Source of the DNA: Pseudaminobacter sp040045035
Lineage (GTDB): Bacteria; Pseudomonadota; Alphaproteobacteria; Rhizobiales; Rhizobiaceae
NCBI RefSeq assembly: GCF_040045035.1
Contig: NZ_JBDZDS010000001.1
Span: 434,001 to 498,000 of the forward strand
DNA length: 64,000 nucleotides
Reading direction: 5' to 3'
Position 1 is the stretch's first letter; each line of letters opens with the position of its first letter. The translations under genes were made by a program, and so were the position numbers. Positions 33,236-40,758 of this stretch are shown piece by piece. Under the pieces are notes generated by a model. The model did not search any database and was not told where the DNA came from. It saw only the letters and a list, made by a program, of their open reading frames with translations.

Positions 33236-33871
33236 ATGAACCGCGAAACCGTGTCGACCAACGATCAGAAGACCGCAAAGTCCAATAAGGTGGTGGCTGC
33301 CGTCTGCCTGGCCTTCATTGGCGGCATGGTCGGCATGTCCTATGCGGCGGTTCCCCTCTATTCGATGTTCTGCAAGGTGACCGGCTACGGCGGCACCACG
33401 CAGCGTGTCGAGCAGTATTCCGACCGCGTCCTCGACCAGAAGGTCACGATCCGCTTCGACGCCAACACGTCCGGCGGGCTGGCCTGGAAGTTCCGTCCGG
33501 TGGCGCGCGACATGACGATCAAGATCGGCGAGACCGCGCAGGCGCACTATACGGCGACGAACATGTCCGATAAGCCGACCTCCGGCAGGGCGACGTTCAA
33601 CGTCACGCCGGATCTGGCCGGGGCCTATTTCAACAAGGTGGAGTGCTTCTGTTTCACCGACACCACGTTGAAGCCGGGCGAGACGCTCGACATGCCGGTG
33701 GTCTTCTACGTCGACCCCGACATCGTCAACGTTCCGGAACTGAAGGACGTCAAGACGATCACACTTTCCTATACTTTTTTCCCGATCGAGGGGCAAAAGC
33801 CGGTGGCTTCGACGCCGAAGGCTGAAAACCTCAAGACAAACGACAACACCGAAGGAAACCTCGGGGGCTGA
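33236..33871 (+). CDS. ctaG: Cytochrome c oxidase assembly protein CtaG (Cox11)
   Basis: Membrane-anchored copper chaperone that delivers copper to CuB of subunit I. The 211-residue protein has one N-terminal membrane segment (VVAAVCLAFIGGMVGMSYAAV), VPLYSMFCKVTGYGGTT with a conserved Cys, and the copper-binding CFCF in NKVECFCFTDTTLKPGE, followed by MPVVFYVDPDI. Start at 33236 lies nine bases after the CoxF-like stop; the frame open from 33041 overlaps that gene and is rejected. coxC starts one base after the stop. Confidence 0.95.
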   Translation: MNRETVSTNDQKTAKSNKVVAAVCLAFIGGMVGMSYAAVPLYSMFCKVTGYGGTTQRVEQYSDRVLDQKVTIRFDANTSGGLAWKFRPVARDMTIKIGETAQAHYTATNMSDKPTSGRATFNVTPDLAGAYFNKVECFCFTDTTLKPGETLDMPVVFYVDPDIVNVPELKDVKTITLSYTFFPIEGQKPVASTPKAENLKTNDNTEGNLGG

Positions 33872-33872
33872 T

Positions 33873-34763
33873 ATGGCAGACGCGCACGCAAAACCACAAC
33901 ACGACTATCACATCATCGATCCTAGCCCGTGGCCGTTCATCGGCTCGCTCGGTGCGCTCGTCATGGCGATCGGCGGCGTTGCCTGGATGCAGTACATGAA
34001 GCAGGGCAGCTTCCCGTTCCTGGGACTGGACCTCGCCCACGCCCATTACTGGATCTTCGCCATCGGCGTCGCGATCGTGCTCTACACGATGTTCTCCTGG
34101 TGGTCGGACACGATCAAGGAAGCGCATGAAGGCCACCACACCCGCGTGGTGTCGCTGCACCTGCGCTACGGCATGATCATGTTCATCGCCTCCGAGGTGA
34201 TGTTCTTCGTCGCCTGGTTCTGGGCCTTCTTCGACGCCAGCCTGTTCCCGGGCGAAGCTCACCAGTATCTCCGCACCGAGTTCACCGGTGGCGTGTGGCC
34301 GCCGAAGGGCATCGAGGTTCTGAACCCCTGGCACCTGCCGCTCTACAACACGATCATCCTGCTGCTGTCGGGCACGACCGTGACCTGGGCACACCACGCG
34401 CTGCTGCACGGCGATCGCAAGGGCCTGGTCAACGGCCTGGCAATCACGGTCGGCCTGGGCGTGTTGTTCACCTTCGTGCAGGCCTACGAGTACATGCACG
34501 CTCCGTTCAACTTCAAGGACTCCATCTACGGCGCCACCTTCTTCATGGCGACCGGCTTCCATGGCTTCCACGTCATCATCGGCACCGTCTTCTTGCTGGT
34601 CTGCCTGCTGCGCGCCATGCGTGGCCACTTCACGCCCAAGCAGCACTTCGGCTTCGAGGCGGCTGCCTGGTACTGGCACTTCGTCGACGTGGTCTGGCTG
34701 TTCCTCTTCGCCAGCATCTATGTCTGGGCGTCGGTGGGTGCGACGATTGCGGGCACCGACTGA
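33873..34763 (+). CDS. coxC: Cytochrome c oxidase subunit III
   Basis: Core subunit without redox centres that stabilises the oxidase and its proton uptake path. The 296-residue protein has seven hydrophobic segments and family blocks DYHIIDPSPWPFIGSLGAL, WWSDTIKEAHEGHHT, FIASEVMFFVAWFWAFFDASL, WHLPLYNTIILLLSGTTVTWAHHALL (read as conserved sub-blocks), FHGFHVIIGTVFLLVCLLR and AWYWHFVDVVWLFLF. It ends the oxidase part of the cluster; a clear terminator follows 24 bases later. Confidence 0.96.
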   Translation: MADAHAKPQHDYHIIDPSPWPFIGSLGALVMAIGGVAWMQYMKQGSFPFLGLDLAHAHYWIFAIGVAIVLYTMFSWWSDTIKEAHEGHHTRVVSLHLRYGMIMFIASEVMFFVAWFWAFFDASLFPGEAHQYLRTEFTGGVWPPKGIEVLNPWHLPLYNTIILLLSGTTVTWAHHALLHGDRKGLVNGLAITVGLGVLFTFVQAYEYMHAPFNFKDSIYGATFFMATGFHGFHVIIGTVFLLVCLLRAMRGHFTPKQHFGFEAAAWYWHFVDVVWLFLFASIYVWASVGATIAGTD

Positions 34764-34786
34764 GCCGCAATGATCTGCTAGAAACG

Positions 34787-34822
34787 AAGGCGGCCGTGGC
34801 AACACGGTCGCCTTGTCTTTTT
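34787..34822 (+). terminator. Intrinsic terminator after coxC
   Basis: AAGGCGGCCGTG (34787-34798), tetraloop GCAA, CACGGTCGCCTT (34803-34814) with one G-T pair, then GTCTTTTT. This is the best formed terminator in the window and closes the cox cluster before the DUF983-surf1 genes. Confidence 0.85.
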
Positions 34823-34863
34823 CGGAGACATGGTGCGGGCGCGCGCCAAGACGGAGAACCAGC

Positions 34864-35262
34864 ATGACGCAGCCGACCAACGAGGATCTGGCCACCTGGC
34901 CGCCGGTGGAACCTATCTCTGCGGGCCTGCGGGGCTGCTGCCCGCGCTGCGGCGAGGGCAAGCTCTTCTCCGGCTTCCTGACCGTGGCGCCGCGCTGCGG
35001 CAGTTGCCGCCTCGACTATTCCTTCGCCGATGCAGGCGACGGGCCGGCCGTATTCGTCATCCTGATCATCGGCTTCATCGTCGTCGGCCTCGCGCTGTGG
35101 ATGGAGGTGTCGCTGAACCCGCCGCTTTGGGTGCACTTCCTGCTCTGGATTCCGCTGACGGTGGTGCTCAGCCTCACCGCGCTGCGGCTGATCAAGGGCC
35201 TGCTGATCACGCTGCAATATCGCAACAAGGCCGCTGAAGGGCGGCTGGAGAACCAGAGATGA
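34864..35262 (+). CDS. DUF983 membrane protein with N-terminal Cys motifs
   Basis: A 132-residue protein with two Cys pairs near the N-terminus (GCCPRCGEGKLFSGF and APRCGSCRLDY), resembling a small zinc ribbon, then two hydrophobic segments (AVFVILIIGFIVVGLALWM and FLLWIPLTVVLSLTAL). DUF983 genes sit beside surf1 and cox genes in many alphaproteobacteria, hinting at a role in oxidase biogenesis, but no activity is known. Start at 34864; the stop overlaps the surf1 start (ATGA). Confidence 0.9.
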   Translation: MTQPTNEDLATWPPVEPISAGLRGCCPRCGEGKLFSGFLTVAPRCGSCRLDYSFADAGDGPAVFVILIIGFIVVGLALWMEVSLNPPLWVHFLLWIPLTVVLSLTALRLIKGLLITLQYRNKAAEGRLENQR

Positions 35263-36017
35263 GCGAACCTTCGGCAGCGCGTTCCCCGGCGAAAGCGTCC
35301 GCACGGTGGCTCGCGGTGATCCTCGGCCTCGTCGCCTTCGCGGTTCTCATCGCGCTGGGCACCTGGCAGGTGCAGCGGCTGCAGTGGAAGGAGGCGCTTC
35401 TGGCCACGATCACCGAGCGCAGCCACTCCGCGCCGCTGCCGCTTTCGGAGATAGAGGCCAAGTTCGCGGCGACGGGCGACGTCGACTACTGGCCGGTGAC
35501 GGTGACCGGCGAGTTCCTGCACGGGGGCGAGCGCCATTTCTTCGCAACCCATCAGGGCGATGCGGGCTACTTTGTCTACACGCCGATGCGGCTCCCCGAC
35601 GGCCGCTTCGTGCTGGTCAATCGCGGCTTCGTGCCCTACGACCTGAAGGACCCGCACAAGCGGGAGAGGGGGGAGGTTGAGGGCCAGGTGACCGTCGTCG
35701 GCCTGGCGCGGAATCCGCTGGCAGAAAAGCCTTCCAGCCTCGTCCCCGACAACGACTTGGCGAAAAACATTTTCTTCTGGAAGGACCGCGACGCCATGGC
35801 TGCCACGGCGGGCCTTCCCGCTGACGCGAAGCTGGTGCCGTTCTTCATCGATGCGGATAAGACGCCCAACCCGGGTGGGCTGCCGATCGGCGGCGTGACC
35901 ATCATCGACCTGCCCAACGACCACCTCCAGTACGCCGTCACATGGTACGGGCTGGCGGCGGCGCTTGCCGGCGTGCTCGGCATGTGGCTTTGGCGCTCGC
36001 GGCGCAAAGCCGGTTGA
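35259..36017 (+). CDS. SURF1 family cytochrome oxidase biogenesis protein
   Basis: Inner-membrane protein that helps insert heme A into subunit I. The 252-residue protein has the typical plan: an N-terminal transmembrane helix (WLAVILGLVAFAVLIALGTWQVQRLQWK), a large periplasmic domain (HGGERHFFATHQGD, VLVNRGFVPYDLKDP, LPIGGVTIIDLPNDHLQYAVTWYG in parts) and a C-terminal helix (AAALAGVLGMWLWR). WQVQRLQWK and NDHLQYAVTW are SURF1 signatures. It is coupled to the DUF983 gene by ATGA. Confidence 0.93.
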   Translation: MSEPSAARSPAKASARWLAVILGLVAFAVLIALGTWQVQRLQWKEALLATITERSHSAPLPLSEIEAKFAATGDVDYWPVTVTGEFLHGGERHFFATHQGDAGYFVYTPMRLPDGRFVLVNRGFVPYDLKDPHKRERGEVEGQVTVVGLARNPLAEKPSSLVPDNDLAKNIFFWKDRDAMAATAGLPADAKLVPFFIDADKTPNPGGLPIGGVTIIDLPNDHLQYAVTWYGLAAALAGVLGMWLWRSRRKAG

Positions 36018-36025
36018 GGCGACGC

Positions 36026-36053
36026 CTGCACCCTTGACAGGAGCAGGGTGCAG
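36026..36053 (+). terminator. Hairpin between surf1 and ispH
   Basis: CTGCACCCT (36026-36034), ten bases, AGGGTGCAG (36045-36053): a perfect 9-bp stem starting nine bases after the surf1 stop and ending 35 bases before ispH. No T run follows. It may be a weak terminator or part of the ispH leader. Confidence 0.5.
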
Positions 36054-36088
36054 ACATCATTTCGGCACGAGAAGGAAGACCCGAGATC

Positions 36089-37099
36089 ATGCCCGAAGCC
36101 TTATCCAAGCCGCCCCTGACGATCCGTCTCTGCCAGCCGCGAGGGTTCTGCGCGGGCGTTGATCGCGCCATCCAGATCGTGGTGCTGGCCCTCAAGAAAT
36201 ACGGCGCGCCGGTCTATGTGCGCCACGAGATCGTGCACAACCGCTACGTGGTCGAGGGGCTGCAGAATCTCGGCGCCGTCTTCATCGAGGAACTGCACGA
36301 GATTCCGACCGAGCATCGCGAAAGCCCGGTCGTGTTTTCGGCGCATGGCGTGCCCAAGTCGGTGCCGGCCGACGCGCAGGAGCGCAATCTCTTCTATCTC
36401 GACGCGACATGCCCGCTGGTTTCCAAGGTGCACAAGCAGGCCATGCGCCATCAGCGGCTTGGCCGCCATGTGCTGCTCATCGGCCATGCTGGCCACCCGG
36501 AGGTGATCGGCACGATGGGGCAACTGCCCGAGGGCTCGGTGACCCTCATCGAGACGGAAGCCGACATTGCCGCCTTCGTGCCCGAAAACCCGGAAGCGCT
36601 GGGTTTCGTGACCCAGACGACGCTTTCGGTGGAGGACACGGCCGGGCTCATCCATGCGTTGCAGCAGCGCTTCCCGGCGATCATGGCGCCTTCGGCCGAA
36701 TCGATCTGCTACGCCACCACCAATCGCCAGGAGGCCGTGAAGGAAACGGCGTCGGGCGCCGATCTCTTCCTGGTGGTCGGAGCGCCCAACTCGTCCAATT
36801 CCAAGCGGCTCGTGGAGGTCGCCGAACGGGCCGGCGCGAAGATGTCGCTTCTGGTGCAGCGCGCCTCCGAGATTCCGTGGGATGAAATCGCCGGCATTTC
36901 GACGCTTGGCCTCTCTGCGGGGGCATCCGCGCCGGAGATCATCGTCGACGAAATCATCAACGCGTTCCGCGAGCGCTTCGACGTGTCGGTCGAACTGGCG
37001 GTGACGGCAACGGAAACGGAGAATTTCCCGGTCATGAGCGTGCTGCGCGATGTCGAGCTGACACCGTCTGACATGGCATTTGTCAACGGAACCGTGTGA
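36089..37099 (+). CDS. ispH: 4-hydroxy-3-methylbut-2-enyl diphosphate reductase IspH
   Basis: Iron-sulfur enzyme that makes IPP and DMAPP in the last step of the MEP pathway. The 336-residue protein has the three cluster cysteines in CQPRGFCAGVDRAI, DATCPLVSKVHKQA and ESICYATTNRQEA, plus HEIVHNRYVVEGL, FSAHGVP, GHAGHPEVIGTMGQ and GAPNSSNSKRLVEV. It belongs with dxs at 19967. The stop shares one base with thrB (TGATG). Confidence 0.95.
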   Translation: MPEALSKPPLTIRLCQPRGFCAGVDRAIQIVVLALKKYGAPVYVRHEIVHNRYVVEGLQNLGAVFIEELHEIPTEHRESPVVFSAHGVPKSVPADAQERNLFYLDATCPLVSKVHKQAMRHQRLGRHVLLIGHAGHPEVIGTMGQLPEGSVTLIETEADIAAFVPENPEALGFVTQTTLSVEDTAGLIHALQQRFPAIMAPSAESICYATTNRQEAVKETASGADLFLVVGAPNSSNSKRLVEVAERAGAKMSLLVQRASEIPWDEIAGISTLGLSAGASAPEIIVDEIINAFRERFDVSVELAVTATETENFPVMSVLRDVELTPSDMAFVNGTV

Positions 37100-38061
37100 T
37101 GGCGGTTTACACGGACGTTTCCGAGAGCGAGCTCGGGGCCTTTCTCAAGGAATATTCGATCGGCGAGCTTCTCTCCTACAAGGGCATCGCCGAAGGATCG
37201 GAAAATTCCAACTTCCTGCTGCACACCACCAGCAGCTCCTACATCCTGACCCTCTACGAGAAGCGGGTCGACAAGGACGACCTGCCGTTCTTCCTCGGCC
37301 TGATGGAGCATCTGGCGCGCAAGGGCATCTCCTGCCCGCTGCCGGTGCACCGGTGCGACGGCAGCGTCACCGGCGTGCTGGCGGGACGCACGGCGGCCGT
37401 GATCACCTTCCTGGAGGGCATGTGGATGCGCAGGCCCACCGTCGCCCATTGCCGCGAGGTCGGCAAGGCGCTGGCAAGCCTGCACCTGGCCGGCATGGAC
37501 TTTCCCATGTCGCGCCCCAATGCGCTGGACATGACCGGCTGGTGCAAGCTGTGGGAAGGCTCGCACGACCACGCCGACGAGGTCGAGCCGGGGCTGACGG
37601 CGGAGGTGGATGCCGACTTCGCCGAACTTGAGCGCTCCTGGCCGAAGGATTTGCCGGCCGGCATCATCCATGCCGATCTCTTTCCCGACAACGTCTTCTT
37701 CCTGGGGGAGAAGCTGTCGGGGCTGATCGACTTCTATTTCGCCTGCAACGACCTCTACGCCTATGATCTGGCGACGTGCCTCAACGCCTGGTGCTTCGAG
37801 AAGGACAATTCCTTCAACCTGACCAAGGGCGCCGCGCTGCTTGCCGCCTATCAGTCGGTGCGGCCGCTGAGCGAAGCGGAGAAGGAGGCGATGCCGATCC
37901 TGGCGCGCGGCTCGGCGCTGCGATTCATGCTGACGCGGCTCTACGACTGGCTGACGATCCCCGACGGGGCGCTGGTCCAGAAGCGCGACCCGATGGAGTT
38001 CATCCGCAAAGTGCGGTTCCACAGGCAGATCAAGTCGCCATCCGAATATGGTCTGAAATGA
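37099..38061 (+). CDS. thrB: Homoserine kinase ThrB (aminoglycoside-phosphotransferase fold)
   Basis: Phosphorylates homoserine for threonine synthesis. It is the kinase-fold ThrB common in Rhizobiales and Pseudomonas, not the GHMP type: 320 residues with GIAEGSENSNFLLHTTSSSYILTLYEKRV (nucleotide-binding lobe, in parts), ITFLEGMWMRRP, the catalytic HADLFPDNVFF and metal-binding GLIDFYFACND. The ATG at 37099 is part of TGATG with ispH; a GTG three bases earlier is possible. The four-base overlap with rnhA continues the operon. thrC lies at 45566 on the other strand. Confidence 0.94.
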   Translation: MAVYTDVSESELGAFLKEYSIGELLSYKGIAEGSENSNFLLHTTSSSYILTLYEKRVDKDDLPFFLGLMEHLARKGISCPLPVHRCDGSVTGVLAGRTAAVITFLEGMWMRRPTVAHCREVGKALASLHLAGMDFPMSRPNALDMTGWCKLWEGSHDHADEVEPGLTAEVDADFAELERSWPKDLPAGIIHADLFPDNVFFLGEKLSGLIDFYFACNDLYAYDLATCLNAWCFEKDNSFNLTKGAALLAAYQSVRPLSEAEKEAMPILARGSALRFMLTRLYDWLTIPDGALVQKRDPMEFIRKVRFHRQIKSPSEYGLK

Positions 38062-38549
38062 GGAAATCGGTCGAGATCTTCACCGACGGCGCCTGCTCGG
38101 GCAATCCCGGGCCCGGCGGCTGGGGTGCGATCCTGCGCTTCAAAGGCGTGACCAAGGAGCTTTCAGGCGGCGAGGCGGAGACCACCAACAACCGCATGGA
38201 ACTGATGGCGGCGATCTCGGGCCTGAACGAGCTCAAGGAGCCGTGCGCGGTCGAGCTTTACACCGACAGCAAGTACGTCATGGACGGCATCTCCAAATGG
38301 ATCCATGGCTGGAAGCGGAATGGCTGGAAGACGGCCGACAAGAAGCCGGTGAAGAACGGCGAGCTCTGGCAGGCGCTGGACGAAGCCAACCGCCGCCACA
38401 CGGTGAACTGGCACTGGGTGAAGGGCCATGCCGGCCACCCCGAAAACGAGCGCGCCGACGAACTGGCCCGCATGGGGATGGAGCCGTTCAAGAAGAAGTC
38501 GCAGGCGCCGGGTGCTCCGGCGGACAAGGCGCGCGCCGACAAGGGCTGA
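38058..38549 (+). CDS. rnhA: Ribonuclease HI
   Basis: Degrades RNA in RNA-DNA hybrids. The 163-residue protein has VEIFTDGACSGNPGPGGWGA with the first catalytic Asp, the Glu in TTNNRMELMAAI, the Asp in VELYTDSKYVMDGI, and WHWVKGHAGHPENERADELA with the final Asp, so all four catalytic acids are present. The C-terminal tail is Ala/Lys-rich. Start ATG 38058 overlaps the thrB stop (ATGA). It converges with the peroxiredoxin gene over 16 bases. Confidence 0.96.
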   Translation: MRKSVEIFTDGACSGNPGPGGWGAILRFKGVTKELSGGEAETTNNRMELMAAISGLNELKEPCAVELYTDSKYVMDGISKWIHGWKRNGWKTADKKPVKNGELWQALDEANRRHTVNWHWVKGHAGHPENERADELARMGMEPFKKKSQAPGAPADKARADKG

Positions 38550-38565
38550 CGCGCGCCTGATATTG

Positions 38566-39051
38566 TCAAAGCTGCTCGAGCAGCTTTGCCGCGCCCGATT
38601 CCACGGCCTGGCCGGGTGCATCCTCGATGTTAAGCGCCGTCACCTTGCCGTCGTCCACGATCATCGAAAAGCGCTTCGAGCGGATGCCGAGCCCGCCGCC
38701 GGTGAGATCCGTGTCGAGACCAGCGGCGCGGACGAAATCGCCATTGCCGTCGGCCAGGAACAGAATCTTGCCGTCGGCGCCGGTGGAACGTGCCCAGGCG
38801 TCCATCACGAAATGGTCGTTGACCGCCACCACGGCGATGGTGTCGACACCGCGCGCGACGATGGCGTCACGGTTTTCGAGATAGCCGGGAAGGTGGTTGT
38901 TGCTGCAGGTCGGGGTGAAAGCGCCCGGTACGCCGAACAGCACGACCTTCTTGCCCGAAAAGACGTCGCCGGTCGTGACGGTCTTGGTGCCTTCGGTGGT
39001 GATGGTCTTGAAAGTGGCGTCGGGCAATTTGTCGCCAACGGAAATGGTCAT
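38566..39051 (-). CDS. Prx5-type peroxiredoxin
   Basis: Thiol peroxidase of 161 residues. The signature VLFGVPGAFTPTCSNNHLPGY holds the peroxidatic Cys in PxxxTxxC; no second conserved Cys typical of 2-Cys enzymes is visible, consistent with the Prx5 group that may use glutathione/glutaredoxin. Other family blocks are DTIAVVAVNDHFVMDAWA and DLTGGGLGIRSKRFSMIVDDG. The start MTISVGDKLPDATF at 39051 is the usual Prx5 N-terminus; the longer frame upstream is not. Confidence 0.93.
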   Translation of the reverse strand: MTISVGDKLPDATFKTITTEGTKTVTTGDVFSGKKVVLFGVPGAFTPTCSNNHLPGYLENRDAIVARGVDTIAVVAVNDHFVMDAWARSTGADGKILFLADGNGDFVRAAGLDTDLTGGGLGIRSKRFSMIVDDGKVTALNIEDAPGQAVESGAAKLLEQL

Positions 39052-39129
39052 GCATCCCTCAACAGTTCGAGTCACTATCCAAGCCCGGTAACGCCTTATC
39101 GCCCCGCGGGCAACCACGGGGGCGAAGTT

Positions 39130-39936
39130 TCAGGGATAGGGGAGGAGGCCCCTTACCGAATCGTTGCCGGCAACGAGCGTGTAATGAAGCCCGCCTGCCG
39201 CGGGTTTTGCGGTCGGCCGGTCGAGAATCTCCACCGAGAACAGCGTCTTGCCATCCTTTTCCTCCCGTTGCGGCGTGGCGAGGGTGTAGCCGTCGCCGCC
39301 GGCCAGGAAGAACTGGGCCGAGGTCGCATCGCCGGGGAGGACCGCCTCGACCAGCAGCTTCTTTTCGTCCTGGCTCACGACGTGGACGCCGAAGTCCGGG
39401 CGAGCCGCCTTGGGCAGCGCCTCCGTCGCGGCTGAGATGCCGGCGGCGTCGCCTGCATTGTCGGGGTCGCTAGCGGGATCGAGCGCCAGCTTGGCGTGAA
39501 CGGGGATGCAGATCGTCTCGCATATGCCAATGAAGACGTCGGCCTCGATCATTGCCGGTTGGCCGGGCGCCGCGACATGGAACGTGATCGGCAGCGCGAC
39601 GGAGCGGTCGTAGCCGGCCCAGACCGAATAGCCGTCGTCGTGGCGCTGCGGGGCGGGGAAGCTGACTTCCGCCGCGGCGACATTGCTGCTTGCAGAAACG
39701 TCGAAGGAAGGCGGCACGCCGGTTTCACCGGGATCGCGCCAGTAGGTCTTCCAGCCAGGATCCAGATGTATGTCTAGCATGCCCTTGAGCCGGCCCTGGT
39801 CATCGGGAACGCCGCTGGTCACGAGGCGCACCTGGCCGCCTTGCGCTTCGACCCAGTCGGTCGAGGAACTGAAGGCAGGGCCGCTCCAGGTTGCGGCGGC
39901 GAGAAGGGAGAGTGCTGCGGTTGCGATGGTTTTCAT
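39130..39936 (-). CDS. Stand-alone DsbD N-terminal-domain-like periplasmic protein
   Basis: A 268-residue exported protein: signal peptide (MKTIATAALSLLAAATWSGPAFS), then a domain resembling the N-terminal thiol-exchange domain of DsbD (VRLVTSGVPDDQGRLKGMLD, LDPGWKTYWRDPGETGVPPSF, the Cys pair in FIGICETICIPVHAKL). The transmembrane and thioredoxin domains of full DsbD are absent and not encoded next door, so its redox partner, perhaps a CcdA-like protein elsewhere, is unknown. It diverges from yqgE over about 150 bp. Confidence 0.82.
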   Translation of the reverse strand: MKTIATAALSLLAAATWSGPAFSSSTDWVEAQGGQVRLVTSGVPDDQGRLKGMLDIHLDPGWKTYWRDPGETGVPPSFDVSASSNVAAAEVSFPAPQRHDDGYSVWAGYDRSVALPITFHVAAPGQPAMIEADVFIGICETICIPVHAKLALDPASDPDNAGDAAGISAATEALPKAARPDFGVHVVSQDEKKLLVEAVLPGDATSAQFFLAGGDGYTLATPQREEKDGKTLFSVEILDRPTAKPAAGGLHYTLVAGNDSVRGLLPYP

Positions 39937-40085
39937 GACTGCGATTTGATCTGAACCACAGAGTTGCGCAACCAAGGCTGGGCGCACGCCGGCATCATTT
40001 TTGCGTGAGACCATTCGAATCGCCGTTCCTCATTTCCACCGGGGCCTATCTTTCATGTGTGGAAAAAACGGATTACCTTTGGCAG

Positions 40086-40694
40086 ATGGTTATTCCGAGC
40101 CCAAAGAAGAGCGCCGCGGGTCGTCGCTTCCTGGACGATCAGTTCCTGATTGCCATGCCGGGCATGAAGGACGAACGGTTTGCGCGCTCGGTGATCTATA
40201 TCTGCGCCCATAGCGAAGAGGGCGCGATGGGGCTGATCATCAACCAAAGCCAGCAATTGCTGTTTCCCGACCTGCTGGTGCAGTTGGGCATCCTCGACGA
40301 GGAGGAGGCGATCCGCCTGCCGCCGCCGGCGCGCGACTTCGTGGTGCGCAATGGCGGGCCGGTCGACCGCAGCCGTGGCTTCGTGCTTCACAGCGACGAC
40401 TACAGGGTCGAATCCTCGCTGCCGATTTCCGACAGCGTCTGCCTGACGGCAACCGTCGACATCCTGCGCGCGATCTCAATCGGGCGCGGGCCGCGCCATG
40501 CGCTGATGGTGCTCGGCTATGCCGGCTGGGGCGCGGGACAGCTGGAAAACGAGATCGCCGAAAACGGCTGGCTGACCTGCCCGGCCAGCCCGGAATTCCT
40601 TTTCGATGGCGATATCGAGTTCAAGTATGATCGCCTTCTCGCCTCGATCGGTATCGATCTCGCCCATCTCAGCCAAGAAGCCGGCCACGCCTGA
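40086..40694 (+). CDS. YqgE/AlgH family protein (DUF179)
   Basis: A 202-residue protein with the DUF179 pattern FLDDQFLIAMPGMKDERFARSVIYICAHSEEGAMGLIINQ (in its conserved sub-blocks), NGGPVDRSRGFVLHS, and MVLGYAGWGAGQLENEIAENGWL. Biochemical function is not settled; AlgH was named from Pseudomonas alginate regulation. The start at 40086 is chosen because residues encoded upstream in the same frame are not family-like; the ribosome site is weak. Confidence 0.92.
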   Translation: MVIPSPKKSAAGRRFLDDQFLIAMPGMKDERFARSVIYICAHSEEGAMGLIINQSQQLLFPDLLVQLGILDEEEAIRLPPPARDFVVRNGGPVDRSRGFVLHSDDYRVESSLPISDSVCLTATVDILRAISIGRGPRHALMVLGYAGWGAGQLENEIAENGWLTCPASPEFLFDGDIEFKYDRLLASIGIDLAHLSQEAGHA

Positions 40695-40758
40695 GCCCAT
40701 CCCGGCGGAAATTGCCGCCTTGCGCCGGCGCATCGGGCGCGCTTGAGCGCCCGGCAGG

